The notes beneath the pieces were generated by a model. That model made no database searches. It was given only the letters and a program-made list of their open reading frames with translations, and was not told where the DNA came from. This document shows positions 8,016 to 16,670 of a DNA stretch of 35,504 nucleotides, one piece after another. Made by a program: the position numbers and the translations under genes. Every line of letters begins with the position of its first letter. The first letter of the stretch is position 1. Origin of the DNA: Clostridia bacterium (lineage in GTDB: Bacteria > Bacillota > Clostridia > Oscillospirales > Acutalibacteraceae); contig JAGBSJ010000002.1 of assembly GCA_017631955.1 (NCBI GenBank), positions 1 to 35,504 on the forward strand, in the 5' to 3' direction.

Positions 8016-8048
8016 AAGGACTCAACAACAAGTTGAGTCCTTTATTTA
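8016..8048. terminator. Bidirectional terminator between the acyltransferase pair and proS
   Basis: 11-bp stem 8016-8026 with 8032-8042 (core GGACTCAAC/GTTGAGTCC), 5-nt loop, TTTATTTATTT after it on the plus strand and an A/T run on the other side. It serves converging genes ending at 8011 and 8063. Confidence 0.85.
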
Positions 8049-8062
8049 TTTCATTCTGCACT

Positions 8063-9499
8063 TTAATACGCCTTGCCCCAATAGAGCATTTTGTCGGCTG
8101 GTTTGCCACAGCAAACACAAGTGCCACCAATTTTTTCCTGAGTAAATGGAATGCAACGAGATGTAACGCCTGCTTGCTCTTTAAGAGCATCTTCACATTC
8201 ACGGTCGCCACACCACATTGCCTTGATAAAGCCCGGCTTATTTTCAGCAATGTCAACCATTTCGTCCATATTGTGTGCAACATAAGTCATATTGCTTCTG
8301 CGCTCAAGTGCTGCGTTGTAAAGACCATCGTGAACTAACTGAATCAGTTCAGGAATCTTTGTTTCAAGCTCATCAAGAGATACAAAATATTTTTCTCTTG
8401 TATCACGACGAACAACAACACACTGATTGTTTTCAATATCACGTGGGCCAAGCTCAAGACGAAGTGGAACACCCTTCATTTCGTATTCAGCATATTTCCA
8501 ACCTGGTGAATTGTCGCTCAAATCAATCTTTGCACGGCAAACTTTCTTAAGGTTTTCATAAACTTCAGTTGCCTTTTCTTTAACGCCCGGCTTATGAGAT
8601 GCAACAGGAATAACAACAACCTGAATTGGTGCGATTTTAGGTGGTAAAACAAGACCGTTATCGTCACCGTGAGTCATAATAAGTGCACCGATAAGACGAG
8701 TTGTGCAACCCCATGATGTCTGGAACGGATGCTTTAACTTGTTGTCTTTATCTTGGAACTGAATTCCAAAAGCATGTGCAAATCCGTCACCAAAATAGTG
8801 GCTTGTTGCAGACTGCAATGCCTTACCGTCGTGCATAAGTGCTTCGATTGTATATGTATCTTCTGCACCTGCAAATCTTTCTTTTGCAGTTTTTACGCCC
8901 TTAACAACAGGCATTGCAAGGTAGTTTTCACAGAAGTCAGCATAAACATTAAGCATTCTGATTGTTTCTTCCTGTGCCTCTTCTGCGGTAGCGTGAATTG
9001 TGTGACCTTCTTGCCATAAAAATTCACGAGTACGAAGGAAAGGTCTTGTAGTCTTTTCCCAACGAACAACAGAAACCCACTGATTATAGAGTTTTGGCAA
9101 GTCGCGGTAAGACTGAATAATGTTAGCATAATGCTCACAGAAAAGTGTTTCAGAAGTAGGTCGAACACAAAGACGTTCTTCAAGTTTTTCACTACCACCA
9201 TGAGTTACCCAAGCAACTTCAGGTGCAAAACCTTCAACGTGGTCCTTTTCTTTATTAAGCAAGCTTTCAGGAATAAACATAGGCATACAAACATTTTCGT
9301 GCCCTGTTTCTTTGAACATTCCGTCAAGTGTTTTCTGAATATTTTCCCAAATAGCATAACCATAAGGGCGAATAACCATACAACCCTTTACGCTTGTATA
9401 TTCAACCAATTCTGCTTTTTTAACAACGTCGGTATACCATTTGGCAAAATCCACGTCCATTGAGGTAATTTCCTCAACCATCTTTTTTTGTTCAGCCAT
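8063..9499 (-). CDS. proS: Prolyl-tRNA synthetase (eukaryote/archaeal type)
   Basis: 478-aa class II aminoacyl-tRNA synthetase charging tRNA-Pro with proline. [20 protein letters not shown] and [20 protein letters not shown] are the class II/ProRS catalytic blocks. The protein is short and has no bacterial INS editing insert between motifs 2 and 3. It ends with a zinc-binding tail (CGDRECE, then CVCCGKPA and a terminal Tyr), as in archaeal/eukaryotic-type ProRS, a type common in Clostridia and some other Firmicutes. The start at 9499 has AAGGAAG upstream. It lies 26 nt after the acpP hairpin and has no room for a promoter or T-box, so it is probably fed by read-through from acpP. Confidence 0.95.
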   Translation of the reverse strand: MAEQKKMVEEITSMDVDFAKWYTDVVKKAELVEYTSVKGCMVIRPYGYAIWENIQKTLDGMFKETGHENVCMPMFIPESLLNKEKDHVEGFAPEVAWVTHGGSEKLEERLCVRPTSETLFCEHYANIIQSYRDLPKLYNQWVSVVRWEKTTRPFLRTREFLWQEGHTIHATAEEAQEETIRMLNVYADFCENYLAMPVVKGVKTAKERFAGAEDTYTIEALMHDGKALQSATSHYFGDGFAHAFGIQFQDKDNKLKHPFQTSWGCTTRLIGALIMTHGDDNGLVLPPKIAPIQVVVIPVASHKPGVKEKATEVYENLKKVCRAKIDLSDNSPGWKYAEYEMKGVPLRLELGPRDIENNQCVVVRRDTREKYFVSLDELETKIPELIQLVHDGLYNAALERRSNMTYVAHNMDEMVDIAENKPGFIKAMWCGDRECEDALKEQAGVTSRCIPFTQEKIGGTCVCCGKPADKMLYWGKAY

Positions 9500-9525
9500 T
9501 TTAATTCTTCCTTATCTAAAAAGTA

Positions 9526-9552
9526 CAGGGACGACGGTTAATTTCGTCCCTG
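9526..9552 (-). terminator. Hairpin after acpP (terminator or attenuator before proS)
   Basis: 9-bp stem CAGGGACGA/TCGTCCCTG (9526-9534 with 9544-9552) with a 9-nt loop. On the minus strand it is followed by TACTTTTTA, a weak U-tail, and then directly by the proS ribosome site. It probably lets part of the transcription pass. Confidence 0.6.
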
Positions 9553-9577
9553 CTATATAGTCAAAAATAATAATCAA

Positions 9578-9802
9578 TTAGTGTTCTTCGATAAATTTAA
9601 CAATATCGGAAACAGTTTTAATATTTTCAAGAGCTTCGTCAGAGATTTCCATATCAAACTCATCTTCGAAAGTCATAACAAGGTCAGCCAAATCAATGCT
9701 GTCTGCACCAAGGTCCTCGAGAAGAATAGCGTCCATAGTAACAACATCTTCATCTAATTCGAGTTGGTCGCAAATAATTTCACGAACTTTTTCAAATACC
9801 AT
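9578..9802 (-). CDS. acpP: Acyl carrier protein
   Basis: 74-aa acidic protein that carries growing fatty acyl chains on a phosphopantetheine arm. LGADSIDLADLVMTFEDEF contains the attachment Ser35; the usual DSL is DSI here. Acidic helices I and II/III are typical, and the length is normal (about 75-80). I chose the ATG at 9802, with AGGAGG 9 nt upstream; another ATG 5 nt upstream is in a different frame and stops after four codons. A strong promoter precedes it (9839-9867). No fab genes adjoin it, so this may be a housekeeping ACP coded away from the fab cluster, or a second ACP. The next gene in the transcript is proS. Confidence 0.93.
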   Translation of the reverse strand: MVFEKVREIICDQLELDEDVVTMDAILLEDLGADSIDLADLVMTFEDEFDMEISDEALENIKTVSDIVKFIEEH

Positions 9803-9838
9803 TCATAACACCTCCTGATTATTTTATTTACAACATAT

Positions 9839-9867
9839 ATACTAAAATTTTTTGACGCTTTTGTCAA
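9839..9867 (-). promoter_or_regulatory. Promoter of acpP with an inverted repeat over the -35
   Basis: Minus-strand TTGACA (9867-9862), 17-bp spacer, TAGTAT (9844-9839). The -35 is one arm of the palindrome TTGAC-N6-GTCAA (9852-9867), which could be an operator. Confidence 0.7.
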
Positions 9868-9875
9868 CAATTTTA

Positions 9876-11396
9876 TTATAAATTTATGAAATCTTTAACG
9901 GGTGTAAAGTCTATTCCCTTTACATTTTTTACTAAATCGTAAAACGCCTTGCAAATTTCAACACAACCGCCAGTCACATCACTTTCAGTATTGAAAGGCA
10001 TTACAGGGTCGTGAACAGAGAGTCGGAGTAAAAACCATCCTTTTTTGTTCTCATCTGCAAAAGATACGCGCACGCCCTCATAATTGTCAGGTGCTAAAAT
10101 CATATCTGCATCTTTTTCTGCAATCGTTTTGATTTCTTCAATAAGAGTTTCCCCGATTTCACGGAAATTCTCTGCAAGAATATTAAAGCGCAACTCTTTT
10201 TCTTCAAGTGGCTTTTTAAGGGACTTTATGCAGTCGCCAATCTTCTTACCCTCTTTACGAAGCACCGCTGCTTTAATAATGATTTTAGTGATAAGATAAG
10301 CACCGTCATCAAGATAATAATTCTCTTTGAACGCTGCATGACCTGATGTTTCAATAGCAAGCGGCGTATTCTCACCAAGATTTGTGCGACGAATTGCCTC
10401 GTCAATAACGTTTTTGTAACCACGTTTGAAACGAATATGCTTGCCACCAAGAGTATCTTCAATAAACTCACGAAGACCGTCACTTGTAACAGAGTCGGTA
10501 ACAATACTGCCACCCTCGTTACCCTCAAGTGCAATTACTGACGCTAATGCAACAATAGAATTTCGGTTGATTTCGTCGCCTTTTTCGTCAACACAAGATG
10601 CGCGGTCAACGTCAGTATCAAAAATCACACCCAAATCACAATTATTATTGATTGTAGCGTTACGGATATACTCCATAGCAACTTTATTTTCAGGATTTGG
10701 AATATGATTAGGGAACATTCCGTCCGGCTCTAAAAACTGACTGGCAGAAACATCGGCGCCAAGTGGCTCAAGCACCTTTGTAGCATAAAATCCACCAACG
10801 CCGTTACCTGCATCAACTGCGATTTTGAAATCTTTCAACGGATTTTCATAATCTTCAGCATTTACACCTTTTTTAATCATATTACGAAGAATCTCAGCGT
10901 ATTCAGAAATATAATCAATTTCTGTAACAGTGCCGTTTTTCTCTGCTTTATATTTTGGCTCATTTTCTGCATCTGCAAGGATTGATTTAAGCTCATCTCC
11001 TGAAAGTCCGCCATCGCGAGTAAAGAATTTAAGACCGTTTCTGTCAAAAGGATGATGACTTGCAGTAATCTGAATTGCACCGTCGCATTCTCTTGTGACA
11101 GTTGTCATAAACATTGCAGGAGTTGAACAGTATGAGCAATTCAAAATATTAACGCCCATTTCACTAACTGACTTAATTACCGCATTTCTTATTCTGTCGG
11201 CAGAAATTCTTGAATCGTGACCAACAGATACAAGCAACTCACTATACGCTTTGCCTGTTTTTTCACTTAAAAACTTTATAAATGATTTTGAAATGTATTT
11301 TACAACATCATCAGTTAACTGAATTTCGGGGTATTTTTCTGTTGCTACCGCAACACCACGCACATCAGTACCACTTTTAAGATGCATTAGTTTCAT
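9876..11396 (-). CDS. Phosphoglucomutase/phosphomannomutase family protein
   Basis: 506-aa alpha-D-phosphohexomutase, which moves phosphate between C1 and C6 of a hexose phosphate. Seen in order: SGTDVRG near the N-terminus; TASHHP with the phosphoserine Ser113 (His replaces the usual Asn); the magnesium loop DTDVDR (Asp260, 262, 264); the sugar-selecting ETSGH (349-353); and the C-terminal phosphate-binding loop RLSVHDP (458-464) in place of the common RxSGTEP/N type. It is the last gene of the operon and its start overlaps the stop of the previous gene by 4 nt (ATGA). With galK in the same operon it could interconvert glucose-6-P or mannose-6-P and the 1-phosphates. Substrate choice is open, given the two altered loops. 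Confidence 0.88.
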   Translation of the reverse strand: MKLMHLKSGTDVRGVAVATEKYPEIQLTDDVVKYISKSFIKFLSEKTGKAYSELLVSVGHDSRISADRIRNAVIKSVSEMGVNILNCSYCSTPAMFMTTVTRECDGAIQITASHHPFDRNGLKFFTRDGGLSGDELKSILADAENEPKYKAEKNGTVTEIDYISEYAEILRNMIKKGVNAEDYENPLKDFKIAVDAGNGVGGFYATKVLEPLGADVSASQFLEPDGMFPNHIPNPENKVAMEYIRNATINNNCDLGVIFDTDVDRASCVDEKGDEINRNSIVALASVIALEGNEGGSIVTDSVTSDGLREFIEDTLGGKHIRFKRGYKNVIDEAIRRTNLGENTPLAIETSGHAAFKENYYLDDGAYLITKIIIKAAVLRKEGKKIGDCIKSLKKPLEEKELRFNILAENFREIGETLIEEIKTIAEKDADMILAPDNYEGVRVSFADENKKGWFLLRLSVHDPVMPFNTESDVTGGCVEICKAFYDLVKNVKGIDFTPVKDFINL

Positions 11397-12664
11397 TTAA
11401 TCAAACCTCTTTTCAAAAGTTCTTCTGTTGCAAGCATTACGCCGATTTTACCGCTATGGAAGTTAAGTCCGCCTTGCATCCACACTGCAAATGGCTCGCG
11501 AAGTGGAGCATCTGCAGAAAGTTCAATTGATGAGCCGTTTGTAAATGCCCCTGCGGACATAATAACCTGATTATCATAGCCCGGCATATCCCATGGCTCA
11601 GGTGTCACATAAGAATCAACCGGCGCACCTTTTTGAAGACCTTGACAGAATGCAACAAGATTTTCGGCATTCTCAAGACAGATTGCCTGAATAATATCGT
11701 GGCGTGTTTCTTCTACGGTAGGAGTAACTTTAAAGCCAAGTTCAGTATAAACAGATGCGGCAAAAACTGCAGTTTTAAGTGCCTCGCCAACAACGTGAGG
11801 AGCATTGAAAAGCCCCATAAACACGCTTCTGTTCTGACCGAGTGTAGCACCAACCTCTGTTCCGAGTCCTGGAGTTGTAAGACGATAACCACAAAGTTCA
11901 ACCAAATCTTTTCTACCTGCAATATAACCACCACAAGCGGCAATTCCGCCACCCGCGTTTTTAATAAGTGAGCCCGCCATTAAATCTGCGCCAACTTCTG
12001 TTGGTTCTTTTTTCTCGGTAAATTCACCGTAACAGTTATCAACCATAACGATTGCTCTTTTATTGACTCTGTGCACGATTTCACAGACCTTTTCGATTTC
12101 AGCAACAGAAATTGTATGACGAAGTGAATAACCGCGTGAGCGTTGAATATAGACCATTCTAACTGCCTTATCGCTTGCACCTTCTTCAATTGCTTCGTAA
12201 TCAAGCTCGTCATCTTCTGTTAAATCAATCTGTTGATAGTGCACCCCAAAATCTGCAAGAGTGCCATCACCCATATTCTTGCCACCAAGACCAATTGTTG
12301 AATGAAGCGTATCATAAGGAGTGCCGCTCACGCAAAGCATTACATCGTTTGGACGAAGAACACCATAAAGACACACCGCAAGAGTATGAGTACCACTTGC
12401 CAATGCACCCGCACGAATTATTGCACTTTCTGCACCAAAAATGTCTGCAGTAAGCATATCAAGCTTTTCTCTGCCCTTGTCACCGTAACCATAACCGGTT
12501 GAATTGTTGAAATCGGTTTCGTCAACACGGTTTCTGATAAATGCAGAAAGCACTTTTTGTTGGTTATATTCTGTTAACTCGTCAATCCCTTTAAATACAG
12601 GGCTTGCCTTTTCGAGTGCAATCTTTGATAACTCTTTAATTCTGTCACTGATTTCAAAAAACAT
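11393..12664 (-). CDS. PLP-dependent methionine gamma-lyase-like protein (aluminium-resistance family)
   Basis: 423-aa fold-type I PLP enzyme of the family annotated 'methionine gamma-lyase family / aluminium resistance protein' (B. subtilis YnbB type). ASGTHTLAVCLYGVLRPND binds the cofactor phosphate region. MVDNCYGEFTE supplies the ring-stacking Asp region. SLIKNAGGGIA carries the Schiff-base Lys235. The C-terminus (MQGGLNFHSGKIGVMLATEE) is typical. The reaction is not established for this family; C-S lyase activity on sulfur amino acids is the usual guess. Only one base separates its ATG from the GNAT stop upstream, and its end overlaps the PGM start. It is thus embedded in the operon with two peptidases, fitting amino-acid breakdown. 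Confidence 0.85.
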   Translation of the reverse strand: MFFEISDRIKELSKIALEKASPVFKGIDELTEYNQQKVLSAFIRNRVDETDFNNSTGYGYGDKGREKLDMLTADIFGAESAIIRAGALASGTHTLAVCLYGVLRPNDVMLCVSGTPYDTLHSTIGLGGKNMGDGTLADFGVHYQQIDLTEDDELDYEAIEEGASDKAVRMVYIQRSRGYSLRHTISVAEIEKVCEIVHRVNKRAIVMVDNCYGEFTEKKEPTEVGADLMAGSLIKNAGGGIAACGGYIAGRKDLVELCGYRLTTPGLGTEVGATLGQNRSVFMGLFNAPHVVGEALKTAVFAASVYTELGFKVTPTVEETRHDIIQAICLENAENLVAFCQGLQKGAPVDSYVTPEPWDMPGYDNQVIMSAGAFTNGSSIELSADAPLREPFAVWMQGGLNFHSGKIGVMLATEELLKRGLIK

Positions 12665-12665
12665 T

Positions 12666-13367
12666 TTAATTTTCCTTTGTTGTGTATTCGTATATTTCTT
12701 GGGCTATTGTAAAACCCAGTTTTTCATAAAACTTCACATTATAATCTCTGGAGATTAAATAAACGTCTTTTCTTGGAGAAATCGCAAGTAGTTTTTTAAC
12801 TATTGCCTTTCCGTAACCCTGACCTCTGTACTTTTCTTTTGTAAAAATGTCGGAGATAAACGCTAAATCTTTATTAAAAGAGATAAATCCACCACTTACT
12901 GTATGTAACCCTTTTTCGATTACCGCACCCTCGCAGCAACCCTTTAAATTAAGAAACTTCTTTACATCGGTGTGTTCAGGCGTAAGTTTGTCATTTAACT
13001 TTTCAATTTTATTGTATTGAGTGTATTTTATTCCTTTTTCACCAATTATATTTTCTAATGAAATATGCATTAGATATTTTTTGTCTATTTGCTTATATGG
13101 GAGTTTGTCCGACGACAACACAGAACCATTTATCACAAATGAAAGTTCTTCAAAATCTGCATTTTCACTTGCAAAGGCAACACATTTTTCATTGTCACCC
13201 GAAATTACAGCGGTAATCTGATTTTCGTCGTTAAATTGCGCCCACAAAACACCGTCGTTTAACTCACAATCCATAAAAAATCCTGTTTGTGAAAGAAGTA
13301 TTGCAGAACGCTCTTTTTCTAAATAGTTAAAAATTAACTTATCGAGAAAATTTATTGATTTAACCAT
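12666..13367 (-). CDS. GNAT-family N-acetyltransferase
   Basis: 233-aa protein. Its C-terminal part is a GNAT domain: FISDIFTKEKYRGQGYGKAI holds acetyl-CoA motif A (R-G-Q-G-Y-G, 181-186) and YNVKFYEKLGF is motif B. The first 130 residues are poorly conserved to my eye and may be a second, degenerate GNAT half. I chose the ATG at 13367 because AGAGGAG lies 7 nt upstream; a TTG two codons earlier sits too close to that site. It overlaps the end of the upstream M42 gene by 8 nt. The acceptor is unknown. Its place among aminopeptidases suggests an amino acid, peptide or small amine, which is inference. Confidence 0.8.
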   Translation of the reverse strand: MVKSINFLDKLIFNYLEKERSAILLSQTGFFMDCELNDGVLWAQFNDENQITAVISGDNEKCVAFASENADFEELSFVINGSVLSSDKLPYKQIDKKYLMHISLENIIGEKGIKYTQYNKIEKLNDKLTPEHTDVKKFLNLKGCCEGAVIEKGLHTVSGGFISFNKDLAFISDIFTKEKYRGQGYGKAIVKKLLAISPRKDVYLISRDYNVKFYEKLGFTIAQEIYEYTTKEN

Positions 13368-14376
13368 TTGCAAACTCCTCTAAAAGTGCTTTTGTAAGAG
13401 ATTTCACACTTTCCATATCTGCTTTACTGCCCACAGAAGATGCGGAATGAATATATCTGCAAGGGAGCGACACCGCAACAGTTTTAATGCCACCTGCAGA
13501 TTTGTGAATTGCAGATGCATCGTTTCCGCCTGCCACAACGGTTTTGGTCTGATTTGCAATACCATTTTTATCTGCAATTTCCCGTGCCTTTTTATATAAA
13601 TCTTTGTTGTAGATAGTGCCTCTGTCCATAAATGAAACTACTGCACCTTTACCCACCTTGCAAACCTTTTTGTTTTCAGGCGTGTCAGGAATATCTGATG
13701 CGGTTGTTGTTTCAATTACAATTGCATAATCGGGCTTAACTGTGTATGCAGAAACAGTAGCACCACGAGTGCCAACTTCTTCTTGCACTGTAAAAACACA
13801 AGTATAGTTAATTTTTGACTTTTCTTGTAAGAGTTCAAGCATAATAGCACAACCAAGACGGTCGTCAAGGGCTTTTGACTTAATCATGTCGTTGCCAAAC
13901 TCAACAAAATCTGATTTGAAATAGCCAAAATCCCCAAGCGAAATATATTTTTCTGCTTCTTCTCGACTTTCAAAGCCGAAATCCACAGAAACATCTGTAA
14001 TTTCAGGAATTTTCTTTGCCTCATCACTACTGCATTGGTGAATTGCTTTTGCACCTGCAACACCAATACAATTGTTTATAATTAATTTTTTACCAAAGAG
14101 TGCAGAGTTATCAATTCCGCCTACATTTGTAACATTTACAAAGCCATTATCAGTAATATATGTTACGATAAAGCCCACTTCGTCCATATGTGCAAAAAGT
14201 ACAACTTTATTTTTTGGCTCAATTTCACCTTTTTTGTTGACAATAAGATTACCTAAAGCATCAACTATATAATCGCAATCTTCAGGGAGTTTTGAAATTA
14301 TGAAATCTCGCACATTTTTTTCGTCCCCTGATGTGCCATTAAGCAAACAAAGTTTTTTCAAAAGTTCAAAATTCAT
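13360..14376 (-). CDS. M42-family metallo-aminopeptidase (copy 1)
   Basis: 338-aa cytoplasmic aminopeptidase of the PepA/FrvX/YsdC group, which forms large tetrahedral assemblies and trims peptides. Metal and catalytic residues seen: AHMDEVG (His63, Asp65), KALDDRLGC (bridging Asp171 region), VQEEVGTRGA (catalytic Glu199/Glu200), an Asp/Glu region near AIVIETTTASD, and the closing SLPCRYIHS His. The length is normal. It is 4 nt downstream of a second M42 gene and overlaps the GNAT gene. M42 enzymes with different specificities often form mixed assemblies, so the two copies may work together. Substrate specificity is not readable. Confidence 0.93.
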   Translation of the reverse strand: MNFELLKKLCLLNGTSGDEKNVRDFIISKLPEDCDYIVDALGNLIVNKKGEIEPKNKVVLFAHMDEVGFIVTYITDNGFVNVTNVGGIDNSALFGKKLIINNCIGVAGAKAIHQCSSDEAKKIPEITDVSVDFGFESREEAEKYISLGDFGYFKSDFVEFGNDMIKSKALDDRLGCAIMLELLQEKSKINYTCVFTVQEEVGTRGATVSAYTVKPDYAIVIETTTASDIPDTPENKKVCKVGKGAVVSFMDRGTIYNKDLYKKAREIADKNGIANQTKTVVAGGNDASAIHKSAGGIKTVAVSLPCRYIHSASSVGSKADMESVKSLTKALLEEFANG

Positions 14377-14380
14377 AATC

Positions 14381-15373
14381 TCACACCCTTTCTAAAAACT
14401 CCGCAATTAATTTAGCACAGTTTTCAATATCTCGAATGTCTACCATTTCAACAGGTGTGTGCATATATCTCTGAGGTAATGACACAAGTGCAGATGGCAC
14501 CCCACCTTTTGAAATAGTAATATGGTCTGCATTTGTACCGGTGCGACCATTCATTATTTCTTTCTGGCATGGAATATTCTTTTCTTTTGCAATTTCTACA
14601 AGCAAGTCTGAATACTCTCGACTTAAAATCGGTGAATAACCAATCATTGGTCCCCTGTTCATTTTTCCGTATTCTTTTTCGCTGCTATCAGGAGTAGTTG
14701 CAAAACTTACATCAACTGAAAGTGATAAATCCGCATTCACATTAAATGATGCACAAGTAGCACCCGCGCCCCCTGTTTCTTCTTGTGCGGAGCAAACAAG
14801 AGTGATTTCGTTTTTAGAATTTGTATATTCAAGAGCTTTAAGAAGTACCGCAATTCCGCCACGGTCATCAATATAAGTAGCAGAAATTCTGTTTTCGCCT
14901 AACTTTTCAAAAGATGCTTTAAAACTTGCTTTGTCACATTCGCGGATAATCTTTTCTGCATCTTCTTTGTTCATTCCTACATCTGCAACACAAGTGCCGT
15001 CAGTTGAGACCTTACTTTCACCATTTGAAAGATGTGGTGGCACAGTACAAACAACCGCGTAAACATCTTTTTTGCCGTGAATTGTAAGTTCCATACCCTC
15101 CACAGTGCGCATATCAACTCCGCCGACTTTAGTGAGTCGCACAAAACCGTCATCTGTAATACCTGTTACAACAAAACCGATAGTATCAAGATGCGCATCA
15201 AGTAAAATATGCTTACCTTTGCCGTTTCTATGAATAATAATGTTACCTGTATCGTCACAAGAAACATCACCATACAGTGAAAAAAGCCCCTTGAGTGCTT
15301 CAAAGGAGCTATTTTCTTCCCCCGCAACACCTGCGGGAGAAGTTAATTTTTCTAAAAGTTCAATAGTTGTCAT
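14381..15373 (-). CDS. M42-family metallo-aminopeptidase (copy 2)
   Basis: 330-aa paralogue of copy 1 with the same ligand set: DAHLDTIG (His61, Asp63), TYIDDRGG (Asp169/170), AQEETGGAGA (Glu198/199), SVDVSFA, and SLPQRYMHT. Differences around the catalytic Glu (ETGGAGA against EVGTRGA) and in the His loop suggest a different specificity. I chose the ATG at 15373, preceded by AAGGTTG and 16 nt after the galK stop. The longer reading (from 15409) would overlap galK and has no ribosome site. It sits between galK and copy 1 in the operon. Confidence 0.92.
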   Translation of the reverse strand: MTTIELLEKLTSPAGVAGEENSSFEALKGLFSLYGDVSCDDTGNIIIHRNGKGKHILLDAHLDTIGFVVTGITDDGFVRLTKVGGVDMRTVEGMELTIHGKKDVYAVVCTVPPHLSNGESKVSTDGTCVADVGMNKEDAEKIIRECDKASFKASFEKLGENRISATYIDDRGGIAVLLKALEYTNSKNEITLVCSAQEETGGAGATCASFNVNADLSLSVDVSFATTPDSSEKEYGKMNRGPMIGYSPILSREYSDLLVEIAKEKNIPCQKEIMNGRTGTNADHITISKGGVPSALVSLPQRYMHTPVEMVDIRDIENCAKLIAEFLERV

Positions 15374-15389
15374 TAAAATCAACCTTAAT

Positions 15390-16670
15390 TTAGATTTCTG
15401 CGCCACCAACTGGGCGAATAATTAAAACGTAACAAGAGTCATCTCCAAATACGCTTTCAATAGCATTCTTGTAATCTTCAAGGATTTCATTTGGAACGAA
15501 TGCCTGAATTGTACCTGCAAATCCGCCACCGTGAACACGCCAAGCACCTTTGCCTTTAAGAATGCTTTCACTTAACGCAAGTGCTAATGAAACTGGTTGT
15601 TCAAGTGGTTTTTTAACAGAAAATACATTCTGATTATACTTGTATGATGAGTCGCCACTTTCAAGTATGTATGATTTGAATGTTTCAAAGTCGCCGTTTT
15701 TAAGAGCGTCAACCTCTTTTAATACTCTTTCGTTATCTGCGAAGAAGTGCATTGCACGAATAACCGCTCTGTCGCCAACCTTTTCGCGAATCATAGGAAT
15801 ATTCTTCTTGAATTCGTCTTCTGAGACTTCGCGAAGAACATTTTTGCCGAAGCAACCTGCAACGCCTTCCATTTCACTACGGATTGCTGCATAATCATCA
15901 GTCAAATCTGAGTGGCTACCCTTTGTATCAACAATGCAAAGTGAGTGACCTGAAGATGCAAAATCGTACTTAACTTCATTAACGATTGGCTCTGATGGGT
16001 TGTTGAAATCGATTGTAACAAAGCTACCAACTGAACAAGCCATCTGGTCCATAAGTCCGCAAGGTTTGTCAAAGTAAACGTTTTCTGCATACTGTGCAAT
16101 TTTTGCGATTGTGATTGGGTCAACTTTGCCATCATTGTAAAGGTAGTTGAGCATTGTACCAACAAGCACCTCGTAAGCTGCTGAGCTGGAAAGACCTGAG
16201 CCAGAAAGTACGCTTGACATTGTTACTGCATCAAAACCACCGATTTTATAACCGTATTTAATGAAGCCCGCACACATACCTCTAACAAGTGCAGGAGAAT
16301 GACCTTTTTCGTTTTCTTTAATTTCAAGGTCTGTAATATCGCAAACGTCCATATTGTAACCGCGTGATTTTACACGAACAATGTTTTCGTCATTTTTTGA
16401 TGCAACTGCAATAGCATCAAGGTTAATACTTGCCGCAAGAACTCTACCATGATTGTGGTCTGTGTGGTTACCGCCAACTTCTGTTCTACCCGGTGCAGAG
16501 AAAAGACGAACATCACGGTCTTCACTAAAAATCTCTGCAAAATCATTTGCAAGAGATACATATCTTTCGTGTTGTTCTTTAACTGCTTCTTCAGTAACAT
16601 AAACACGTCTGAATCTTTCATCATAAGCGCCATTTAATATTTCATTCTTCAATACATTGAGTTGTGCCAT
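15390..16670 (-). CDS. galK: Galactokinase
   Basis: 426-aa GHMP-family kinase that phosphorylates galactose at C1 in the Leloir pathway. The galactokinase signature APGRTEVGGNHTDHNHG is present (the usual GEHTDY is GNHTDH here). The ATP loop is SGSGLSSSAAYE. KPCGLMDQMACSVG carries the catalytic Asp. The third GHMP motif is WRVHGGGFAGTIQAF. An N-terminal extension of about 50 residues precedes the signature, making it longer than the usual 390. The start at 16670 has GGAG 9 nt upstream and overlaps the previous gene by 29 nt. No galT or galE is in the window. The altered signature and long N-terminus leave room for another sugar such as N-acetylgalactosamine. Confidence 0.88.
   Translation of the reverse strand: MAQLNVLKNEILNGAYDERFRRVYVTEEAVKEQHERYVSLANDFAEIFSEDRDVRLFSAPGRTEVGGNHTDHNHGRVLAASINLDAIAVASKNDENIVRVKSRGYNMDVCDITDLEIKENEKGHSPALVRGMCAGFIKYGYKIGGFDAVTMSSVLSGSGLSSSAAYEVLVGTMLNYLYNDGKVDPITIAKIAQYAENVYFDKPCGLMDQMACSVGSFVTIDFNNPSEPIVNEVKYDFASSGHSLCIVDTKGSHSDLTDDYAAIRSEMEGVAGCFGKNVLREVSEDEFKKNIPMIREKVGDRAVIRAMHFFADNERVLKEVDALKNGDFETFKSYILESGDSSYKYNQNVFSVKKPLEQPVSLALALSESILKGKGAWRVHGGGFAGTIQAFVPNEILEDYKNAIESVFGDDSCYVLIIRPVGGAEI

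Noticed and set aside
9500-9577. T-box leader before proS
   Set aside because: Only 78 nt separate acpP and proS, and no specifier loop or AGGGTGG-type T-box sequence is present; the hairpin is explained as an acpP terminator/attenuator.
9794-9808. Four-codon upstream frame (ATG...TGA) overlapping the acpP start
   Set aside because: It comes from the ATGAATGG context and could be a coupling signal, but a frame this short is expected by chance and the Shine-Dalgarno spacing fits acpP itself.
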